Shown piece after piece: positions 1 through 5,302 of a DNA stretch of 5,302 nucleotides. Position numbers and translations under genes: made by a program. This DNA comes from Planctomycetota bacterium (lineage in GTDB: Bacteria; Planctomycetota; Brocadiia; SM23-32). Within the stretch, counting starts at the first letter, position 1; every line of letters begins with the position of its first letter. Location: the NCBI GenBank assembly GCA_018334735.1, contig JAGXLK010000232.1:1-5302 (forward strand), in the 5' to 3' direction. A model generated the notes under the pieces. That model made no database searches, was not told the origin of the DNA, and saw nothing but the letters and a program-made list of their open reading frames with translations.

Positions 1-1361
1 TTCAAATTCCGGGGCGCTATGAAGCATTTAGTGGTGGAACCTCCAAGTTTTTCTACCAACCACTTCACGGCTGCGGGGATCCTCCCGCGGCTTTCGGCCT
101 GAAGCACGAGTTCGCTCCCCTTCCCCCGCACAACATTCTGTTCAACATGCCAGAAGGTCCCCGTATTTTCTGCAACTCGGAAAAGCGCCCCTTGAACCCG
201 CATCCGGCCTTGCAAGTTGACCGTTCTGGTTTCGAATCCTTCAGACGGAAAAGAAATGTCAATATCGACTTGTTCCGCGAGAAGATCCGCCGCTTTCGGG
301 GCGGGTGCATCCTGCAAGTTCAGGGCCACGTTTGTGCTCAATCGCTCCATCAACTCCCGCCGGAACTTTTCGGACGTTCGGGAGTTGGTTTTGCCAGAAA
401 ACCAAACTCTCGCAGGCACCCCTACAACCACTTTTTTCTCGCCGATACCCGTCCACGCCAGATCCATATCACGACAGAGTCGGCTCAGCAGTTCGCGGAC
501 CGTGCCCTGAGCATTGAGCGTCACTTTTCTGTCTTCAATCGATTTCCCGTTCAGAAGCTTCACCTGCACCTTACCCCCCATCTGTTGGGAGAACCACCCT
601 GTCACTTTTTTAAGGGATGTGTCTTCAAAGGTTGCCTGGATTTCGCGTCCGAGAGTTTCTTGCAGTTTCGCTTTGATCTCTCCCGCACGGGGCTCGTGAA
701 ATTCCTGCGGTTGTTCCACAAAAAAGATGGCGCTTCCGGGTGAGACCGAGATTTTAACGAAACTCGGTTTGGGCAGATCTCTTCGCCAGGGCATAAGAAA
801 ACGCTTGCCCATGAGCCCAAACTCGTAACTCTGGGGGAGAAAAAACACGGCGTAGACAATTCCAAGGAAAAGACAGCCCCGGAAAAGGTTGCGTGCTTTC
901 CGATCGGTAACGAGCGATGCCGGAGCCAATCCGCCGCTCTGTGCGATTGCGGAATTTTTCAGATCGTCCAGCAGTTTTTCGCCCACCTCGTCCTGAACCG
1001 ACTCATCGGTATGTCGCAGGATATCCTCAAGCGATACAAATCTCTCCTCCACCTCCGGGGGAAGTTTGCTCTCCAGTTCGTACGCTATTTGCCGTGGGCT
1101 CGGTTTCCGAATGAAAAAACGGATAAGAGAAACGGTCCCGTACGTTCCTGAGGCACAGAAAGTGCCGATGACCAGCGCCATGCGGGTATTCCAGGATAAG
1201 AATGCAAATCGGTCGATGTGCATTGTCACCAGGGCCAGAAGGCCCAAAACCAACAGCGTGCCCATCACCACACGTGCGAAAGAAAACAGACGTTTACGCC
1301 TGTGGTATTGTTTCAGGCGCCGTCCGACCGATTTCGGCAGATGGTCAACATGAAATCCCAT
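1..1361 (-). CDS. DUF4175-like membrane protein with STN-like repeats (3' partial)
   Basis: The frame is open from an ATG at 1361-1359 to the left window edge (453 residues, no stop); GAGGA lies 6 bases before the ATG. A basic N-terminus (RRLKQYHRRKR) precedes helices at about 29-48 and 60-82. A 76-residue linker follows, with QIAYELESKLPPEVEERFVS resembling the conserved cytoplasmic linker of DUF4175-type proteins, then a third helix at about 159-177. The motif VKISVSPGSA (202-211) normally opens the large periplasmic region of that family. Here the sequence instead becomes two alpha/beta repeats of STN type (about 240-314 and 343-412) and perhaps the start of a third (from about 417). Topology predicts a cytoplasmic N-terminus and periplasmic repeats. 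It is 12 bases after the VWA gene and so surely in its operon. STN domains in secretins and TonB-dependent transducers bind periplasmic partners; a similar docking role here is inference. The C-terminus is unseen. Confidence 0.9.
   Translation of the reverse strand, partial: MGFHVDHLPKSVGRRLKQYHRRKRLFSFARVVMGTLLVLGLLALVTMHIDRFAFLSWNTRMALVIGTFCASGTYGTVSLIRFFIRKPSPRQIAYELESKLPPEVEERFVSLEDILRHTDESVQDEVGEKLLDDLKNSAIAQSGGLAPASLVTDRKARNLFRGCLFLGIVYAVFFLPQSYEFGLMGKRFLMPWRRDLPKPSFVKISVSPGSAIFFVEQPQEFHEPRAGEIKAKLQETLGREIQATFEDTSLKKVTGWFSQQMGGKVQVKLLNGKSIEDRKVTLNAQGTVRELLSRLCRDMDLAWTGIGEKKVVVGVPARVWFSGKTNSRTSEKFRRELMERLSTNVALNLQDAPAPKAADLLAEQVDIDISFPSEGFETRTVNLQGRMRVQGALFRVAENTGTFWHVEQNVVRGKGSELVLQAESRGRIPAAVKWLVEKLGGSTTKCFIAPRNL
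126..335 (-). other. STN-like repeat 2
   Basis: Residues about 343-412 of the left-edge gene. VALNLQDAPAPKAADLLAEQ, then DIDISFPSEGF, then RTVNLQGRMRVQGALFRVAE and WHVEQNVV align element by element with repeat 1, although identity is low. The tandem arrangement supports both calls. Confidence 0.5.
420..644 (-). other. STN-like repeat 1
   Basis: Residues about 240-314 of the left-edge gene. The order is strand (EIQATFEDTSL), helix (KKVTGWFSQQMGG), strand (KVQVKLL), strand (RKVTLNAQG), helix (TVRELLSRLCRDMDLAW) and strand (KKVVVGVP). This is the beta-alpha-beta-beta-alpha-beta pattern of STN domains, including the acidic 'F-x-D-x-x-L' opening and the 'VTL' strand before the second helix. The call rests on pattern recognition alone. 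Confidence 0.6.
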
Positions 1362-1367
1362 GTGGAT

Positions 1368-1372
1368 TCCTC
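1368..1372 (-). promoter_or_regulatory. Shine-Dalgarno of the STN-repeat gene
   Basis: GAGGA on the minus strand, 6 bases before the ATG at 1361 and 1 base after the TAA of the VWA gene. It fixes the ATG at 1361 as the likely start; the next methionine in frame (residue 33) would fall inside the first membrane helix. Confidence 0.7.
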
Positions 1373-1373
1373 G

Positions 1374-4019
1374 TTAAACGAGTCCAACAAGTTTACGCCA
1401 AACCCATTCGATCGTCAGCAGAAGTCCGGCAAAAAGCAATATCAATGGCAGATCCCACAGCTGCCAGATCCGTTCGTTCGTCTCAACCCGTTCCTTTGGT
1501 TGGAGGCCGGCCAGGAAATGTTCGAACTCAACCAAAGGCCGGCAGACGCCGCCCGTTTCGTCCGCCAGCCTTTGCAGGAACTCTTTGTTCATCGCAAGGT
1601 AGGACAGTTCATCGTATCGTTCAGTCACCACCACCTCTGGACTGGCAATTTCAGGCTGGCCTCGGAGTCGAAACAGGAGATTTCGTGCCGGGACCGGATC
1701 GAATACGGCGCGCGCCAGACCCGAACCAGTGGAAAACGTCCGGGCCCGGGCCCGGGCAACGACCTCATCGCCGTCGACGGCTTCGATCTCGTTATTCTCG
1801 CCGGCATTACCCACCCAGACCTGCATTCCATCCCTTCGAAGGCCTCTCCGCTCGTCGAGGAACAGTCCTGGTTCCTCTTCAGGCACGGGTGGCCCGCCTT
1901 CGATGGCCCAACTCACCAATCCCACGTAGAGCCTGGAATGCGCGCCGAGGATCGTCGGATTGAGCGCTTTCCAAAGCTTTTCGTTTCCAATCAGAAACAC
2001 CTTTCCTTTACCCACCAGTCGGGTGGCAACAACAGGAGCTGCACTTCCGACTCTTTCAAGCATGGAGAGCGAATTGGATGCCAGTAGATCTTCAGGGGAC
2101 GTTTTACCGCGGGCAAGTGTAGCTGCCAGCTGCCGCGTCGTCGGGTGGAACACTCCCGCTGGTCCAACTTTGAGCCCTTTGGGGGAGCTCCAATCCCAGT
2201 TGGTCGACGGTTCTTCCGGGGTTTCTTCTCGCACCGGCAGCAGAACCTCCTCCAGGTCCGGTGGCAGGACGCGAGATCCGCCCTCTGTCCGATACACATC
2301 AGGACTCAACAGACCGACTGTTCCGCCGTTCTCCCGGACGTACTCCGCCAGGTTTTCCCATTCTTGATCGGTCAACATTTGGCGGCTTTTCTGTCCGAGC
2401 AGGACGAGATCATACATCGCCAGAGTGGCTTCATCTTCCGGCCAGGAGCCCTTTCGCACTCCTCGCGGAACTTTTCCGCCTTTTTGCACGACTGCGATGA
2501 TCGAATTCAGTTCCACATAATCGAGCCTGCGCAGGATGTTGAGGGCAAAGCGTGTTTCCCATCGCGGTTTCCAATCCAGCAGAAGAACCCTGATTTTTTC
2601 TGATCGGACGTGGAGTGCAAAATCCATGCGATTGTTGCGAACCGGGAACGATTCGCCGCCCGGGCCTTCGGCCTCCACAGTGTAGCGGAAGACACCGGCC
2701 TCCGACGGTTTGAATGGCAGTTCCACTGTTTCCACTGGTTCCATGCCCAGTGTGATCGTCCGCGAACTGACCTGGTCCTGCCCCCGGCGAACTCGAAATT
2801 CAACTTTTCGAGGCTCTTTGAAAGACGCTTTCACACGCACCTTCACACGCGCCTCAACATCGGTCACAGCGAAGGGCGGCGAGATAACCTCCAGCACGGC
2901 GAGGTCAATCGGTTCGCGGGTGCTCCCGATCGTGCCGGTATAAATTGGGACGTCTCGCCGGGAATATTCTTGCACAACATTTTCGATCGAACCTTTTCCG
3001 AGATGGCGGCCGTCCGAGAACAGAATTACGCCGGAAAGCGGGAATTTGCTGTCTTTCCGAACCGCAGCCTCAAGCGTCCCGAGAATATCGGTGCGCCCAC
3101 GCTGGGTCTCCAGATTCCGGGGAGCAAAAGATTCAGCGTCAACTGTGTCCTCGCCCATAAGCCGGACGAATTTCAGGCCCTGCCCGGACGCAAACTTTTC
3201 AGCCATTTCCGGGACTCTGGCCAGGACTTTCTTCAATACATCAAGGCGTGGTGTGGATCGAATCTTTTTGACCCGCTCACGGAGGGCTTCGGGGCCATTT
3301 TCCAGACGTTCACGGTCAATCTCCCCCTGGATTTCCAAAAGTTCTTCAACAAGGTCTCCGGCAGCCGAATAATACGATTCGAAGACCGATCTTCCGGGGT
3401 GCTCACTTCCCTGGAAAAACCGGGACAGATCTTCCCGTAACTCCGAGATCAGCTCCTGGAGCTCAATCTTCCGTTCGGAATCAGCGGTCGAGAGCAACTT
3501 CTCGGCATCCACAAGCGGTTTGCGCACCCGTTTCTGGGTCTCCTCCGCCTCTCGCCAGAACGCGTCTTTATTCCTATCGGCTTCAGCGGAGTACCGCTCG
3601 AATTTCTTGAGGCGAATAACGGCCTGTCCGATGAGCGAAGCGCCCTGGTGATAGAGGGCGCCGCGTTCCTCCACCCCGCTGACACTGCGGGCCAGGTAGA
3701 GCGCTTCACCAATATCCATGGCGTTGTCGGACGTCGAGATACTCTCCGAATCGTCCACAGCGACCAGAATTCGTCCTGGATATTCCAGGACGCGGCGGTG
3801 GACCAGGTTGGGTCGGAACAGAAGCACCAGCAGGCCGGCGAGCAGAACACCACGGATCGCGAGCAGGCCTGCTGCGGTACCCCTTCCGACTCCTTCCACC
3901 TGCTTTTTGTAAAGGTACCACCCCAGGGCGAGCAAAATCGGCAGGGCCACGACGAGCCACAACGGCGAAAACGGGCCCGTGAATCGCAAAACAAACTGGG
4001 TGGTTTCTCTGGCTTGCAC
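1374..4019 (-). CDS. VWA / GATase-like membrane protein of a Bat-like cluster
   Basis: Complete 881-residue protein, GTG start, TAA stop. The GTG is chosen because an in-frame TGA lies four codons upstream, a GAGG Shine-Dalgarno sits 7 bases before it, and the next methionine (residue 101) would delete the membrane helices. Helices span about 18-37 and 47-69, joined by a basic loop (KKQVEGVGR), which predicts a periplasmic body. The VWA domain starts at RILVAVDDSESIS with an intact metal-site DxSxS (D89, S91, S93); the later strand VILFSDG (330-337) and T310 complete it after a helical insert. A beta-sandwich (about 370-470) ends in an NN motif and leads to LLLDWKPRWETRF, typical of GATase-like VWA proteins. 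The GATase-like region (474-707) has GGTVGLLSP where a nucleophile cysteine would be, so catalysis is unlikely. A second beta-rich segment, a LADETGG motif (818-824) and a final helix (853-871) with EWVWRK follow. Function is unknown; a metal-dependent protein-binding scaffold is my inference. Confidence 0.92.
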   Translation of the reverse strand: MQARETTQFVLRFTGPFSPLWLVVALPILLALGWYLYKKQVEGVGRGTAAGLLAIRGVLLAGLLVLLFRPNLVHRRVLEYPGRILVAVDDSESISTSDNAMDIGEALYLARSVSGVEERGALYHQGASLIGQAVIRLKKFERYSAEADRNKDAFWREAEETQKRVRKPLVDAEKLLSTADSERKIELQELISELREDLSRFFQGSEHPGRSVFESYYSAAGDLVEELLEIQGEIDRERLENGPEALRERVKKIRSTPRLDVLKKVLARVPEMAEKFASGQGLKFVRLMGEDTVDAESFAPRNLETQRGRTDILGTLEAAVRKDSKFPLSGVILFSDGRHLGKGSIENVVQEYSRRDVPIYTGTIGSTREPIDLAVLEVISPPFAVTDVEARVKVRVKASFKEPRKVEFRVRRGQDQVSSRTITLGMEPVETVELPFKPSEAGVFRYTVEAEGPGGESFPVRNNRMDFALHVRSEKIRVLLLDWKPRWETRFALNILRRLDYVELNSIIAVVQKGGKVPRGVRKGSWPEDEATLAMYDLVLLGQKSRQMLTDQEWENLAEYVRENGGTVGLLSPDVYRTEGGSRVLPPDLEEVLLPVREETPEEPSTNWDWSSPKGLKVGPAGVFHPTTRQLAATLARGKTSPEDLLASNSLSMLERVGSAAPVVATRLVGKGKVFLIGNEKLWKALNPTILGAHSRLYVGLVSWAIEGGPPVPEEEPGLFLDERRGLRRDGMQVWVGNAGENNEIEAVDGDEVVARARARTFSTGSGLARAVFDPVPARNLLFRLRGQPEIASPEVVVTERYDELSYLAMNKEFLQRLADETGGVCRPLVEFEHFLAGLQPKERVETNERIWQLWDLPLILLFAGLLLTIEWVWRKLVGLV
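1741..1757. repeat. GC-only hexamer tandem repeat
   Basis: CGGGCC repeated nearly three times, self-complementary on both strands, encoding an Arg-Ala-Arg-Ala-Arg run (residues 756-760) in the second beta-rich segment of the VWA gene. It is short and in frame; slippage by one hexamer would add or remove two residues. Confidence 0.6.
1899..2600 (-). other. GATase-like domain without nucleophile cysteine
   Basis: Residues about 474-707 of the VWA gene. An opening strand (KIRVLLLDWKPRWETRF) is followed by YDLVLLGQ, the helix TDQEWENLAEYVRENGG and the strand TVGLLSP, and later by GKGKVFLIGNEKLWKAL. This order matches class I glutamine-amidotransferase-like domains of Bat-type proteins. The elbow has no cysteine; the only cysteine in the whole protein is C826, far downstream. 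Confidence 0.6.
3120..3686 (-). other. Long helical insert inside the VWA domain
   Basis: Residues about 112-300 of the 881-residue protein lie between the DxSxS motif and the T310/ILFSDG half of the VWA fold. A compact VWA domain has roughly 60-80 residues there; this protein has about 217 between S93 and T310. The segment is rich in Glu, Lys, Arg and Leu, for example residues 184-200 and 221-253, with heptad-like spacing that suggests helical hairpins or coiled coil. Boundaries are approximate. Whether relatives share the insert cannot be seen from this sequence. Confidence 0.6.
3772..3792. repeat. Perfect 9-bp inverted repeat inside the VWA gene
   Basis: CGTCCTGGA, a 3-base spacer (TAT) and TCCAGGACG form a perfect stem. 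It lies over codons 76-83, just before the VWA metal-site motif, and encodes VLEYPG. It could fold into a short mRNA hairpin, but there is no sign of a terminator U-tract and it may be chance. Confidence 0.5.
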
Positions 4020-4026
4020 TCTATAG

Positions 4027-4032
4027 CCTCAC
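4027..4032 (-). promoter_or_regulatory. Shine-Dalgarno of the VWA gene, overlapping the upstream stop codon
   Basis: Read on the minus strand the junction is GTGTGAGGCTATAGAGTG. The GAGG core (4030-4027) is 7 bases before the GTG start and shares its first two bases with the TGA stop of the upstream gene. Ribosomes terminating on the first gene would cover this site, which suggests translational coupling. The spacing supports the GTG as the true start. Confidence 0.7.
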
Positions 4033-5302
4033 ACAAATCTTCGTTCAACGAACATTTCGCCGACCAGCAGCAACAGAAGCGCCGCTACGACCCAATGGTG
4101 CCATTCCGATCCGCGACTTTTTTCTTTCAGAATCTCTTCCAGCTCAGCCCAGCCACTGACCTCGGCGACGTTGGGGGATTTTTCCAATGCGGAGCGGAGC
4201 TGCGGGTCCATCGCCCGCAGATCAGAATCATCCCGCGGTCCCTGAACTCCGTACCACACGCGCGATGTGCCGCCCTGGCGGACCTGAAGGATTGAGGACG
4301 AACCGCTGTGTTGAACCGACCCAACCACCACTTCAGTGGAGCCATCGCGCTCGACAGGCTCAAGCGGGACGGGTCGCCCGTCTTCCCGGTGATAGGTAAC
4401 AGCCCGGAGATTTTCCGGATCTTCCAAAAGCAACTTCAGATCCTCTCCTGTGCTCACCGTCCGAGGGTACACCGTTCCGGCGGCAGCCGCATCAAAAAGA
4501 CGATAAACCAGGGGAAGGTAAAACTCGCGCACAACCAGGTTACTGCTGCGTCCACTCAGGCCGGCTGTCAGAAGCACAACTCGACCCACGCCCTTCCGCC
4601 GGGCCACGGCAAAAGGCGATTGGTCGTCATATTCCATCAGGACGGCTGCGTTTTCGTCAAGCGCAGCCATTTCATGCCACGCATAGATCTTTGCATCAGA
4701 AACATCGCCCTGGTCGGTGGTCTCAAAAATGCGGAAAGCCGACGAGTTGAACCGAGCCCGTGACAAGGACCGGAACGTATCTCCTCCAAGGCTCTCGGCA
4801 CGCAGTTTTCCGAGCTGGCCCGGTAACAGCCCGCTCTGGCCGAAGGCTTCGTTCCAGCGGTCCTTCTCGACCCTCTCGCCCGCCGACAGCACGAGTCCTC
4901 CTCCGCGGTTCACCCATTGGCTGAGCCGTTCCGCGAGTTCCTTCGAAACCGTCTTTCCCCCGTCAAGGAAAACAATATCACTATTTTTCAGTTCTTCCGG
5001 GGGGCATTCGCCCGGGCACAGCGTAAACTTGAGGGGGCCCATGCGAAAGATGCGCTCACCGTCCTTTTTGATCTCCTGTATTTGCTTCGCGATTTCCAGG
5101 AAACTCCACGCCGATTCGAACTTGCCCGTCACGTCTTTGTCGCGCAAAACCAGGACGGAAATCTCTTCCCGCACCTGGATACCCGCGCTCATCCGGTTAT
5201 CGAAAGCAAGCGCGTCTTTGCCCAGTCGGGCCGTCAGAACGTGGGATCCGGGCGTCTTGAGCTTCACGTCGATGTGCAGCCATCGGGTCTGGCCGGGTAG
5301 CA
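4029..5302 (-). CDS. BatA-type membrane protein with GATase-like domain, C-terminal part (5' partial)
   Basis: The frame is open from the right window edge to a TGA at 4031-4029, giving 423 residues; the true start lies outside. A GTG at 5267 is in frame but is internal, because the frame continues upstream (LPGQTRWLHID) with family-like sequence. Fragment residues 1-40 look like the end of a beta-sandwich (HVLTARLGKDALAFDNR), the usual lead-in to the GATase-like core of BatA-type proteins. That core shows a DIVFLDGG strand near residues 107-114, GGGLVLSAG near 133-141 and GVGRVVLLTAG near 237-247, followed by REFYLPLVYRLFDA. No cysteine sits at the nucleophile elbow, so it is probably not an active amidotransferase. 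A hydrophobic helix (about 402-416) and a basic tail (VERRFV) end the protein, implying a periplasmic body and a cytoplasmic tail. The missing N-terminus would be expected to hold two membrane helices and a VWA domain. Family placement is by recalled motif pattern; exact function is unknown. Confidence 0.85.
   Translation of the reverse strand, partial: LPGQTRWLHIDVKLKTPGSHVLTARLGKDALAFDNRMSAGIQVREEISVLVLRDKDVTGKFESAWSFLEIAKQIQEIKKDGERIFRMGPLKFTLCPGECPPEELKNSDIVFLDGGKTVSKELAERLSQWVNRGGGLVLSAGERVEKDRWNEAFGQSGLLPGQLGKLRAESLGGDTFRSLSRARFNSSAFRIFETTDQGDVSDAKIYAWHEMAALDENAAVLMEYDDQSPFAVARRKGVGRVVLLTAGLSGRSSNLVVREFYLPLVYRLFDAAAAGTVYPRTVSTGEDLKLLLEDPENLRAVTYHREDGRPVPLEPVERDGSTEVVVGSVQHSGSSSILQVRQGGTSRVWYGVQGPRDDSDLRAMDPQLRSALEKSPNVAEVSGWAELEEILKEKSRGSEWHHWVVAALLLLLVGEMFVERRFV

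Noticed and set aside
147..743. Plus-strand open frame of 198 codons
   Set aside because: Antisense to the STN-repeat gene, whose own frame is open throughout and has clear repeat structure.
602..865. Minus-strand open frame of 87 codons
   Set aside because: Out-of-frame shadow of the STN-repeat gene; it has no sensible domain, and the main frame continues without a break across this region.
601..900. A frameshift or assembly error as the cause of the domain switch in the left-edge gene
   Set aside because: The reading frame is continuous across the switch, sequence on both sides is well structured, and the alternative frames over the region do not give the expected DUF4175-type continuation.
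1202..2087. Overlapping plus-strand open frames of 253 and 289 codons
   Set aside because: Antisense to the end of the VWA gene and its junction with the next gene; low-complexity Pro/Arg-rich or Gln/His-rich translations with no family resemblance.
2610..3440. Plus-strand open frame of 276 codons
   Set aside because: It lies wholly antisense to the VWA gene, is rich in His, Phe and Arg as antisense frames often are, and shows no recognisable domain.
5265..5267. GTG as the start of the BatA-type gene
   Set aside because: The frame stays open to the window edge with family-like sequence, and the family needs N-terminal helices that would be missing, so the real start is outside the window.

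Overview
The window is one stretch of a tightly packed operon, all transcribed from the minus strand. It holds three protein-coding genes, two of them cut by the window edges, with only 9 and 12 bases between them. No stretch over 300 bases lacks a gene, and I see no RNA gene, mobile element, CRISPR array, promoter or terminator. Plus-strand open frames are antisense shadows.

Layout in order of transcription (high to low coordinates): (1) 5302-4029, the C-terminal part of a BatA-type membrane protein with a glutamine-amidotransferase-like (GATase-like) core and a C-terminal anchor; (2) 4019-1374, a complete 881-residue protein with two N-terminal membrane helices, a von Willebrand factor A (VWA) domain interrupted by a long helical insert, a beta-sandwich, a GATase-like domain without the nucleophile cysteine, and a C-terminal helix; (3) 1361-1, the N-terminal 453 residues of a protein with a DUF4175-like three-helix membrane module followed by two, perhaps three, STN-like (secretin/TonB short N-terminal) alpha/beta repeats.

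The first two types typically sit downstream of a MoxR-type AAA+ ATPase gene and a DUF58 gene in 'Bat-like' clusters, common in Planctomycetes, Verrucomicrobia and relatives. That context, the roughly mid-50s percent GC and the STN-like domains suggest a PVC-superphylum or similar Gram-negative bacterium, but no marker gene proves it. By the positive-inside rule all three proteins place their large soluble domains in the periplasm, suggesting one envelope-associated complex, possibly acted on by a MoxR ATPase encoded upstream outside the window. The biochemical function of such clusters is not known.

The most unusual points are the apparent replacement of the usual DUF4175-type periplasmic region in gene 3 by STN-like repeats, the large insert inside the VWA domain of gene 2, and the fact that all three genes lie in one reading frame separated by single stop codons, with a Shine-Dalgarno sequence overlapping the first of these stops.
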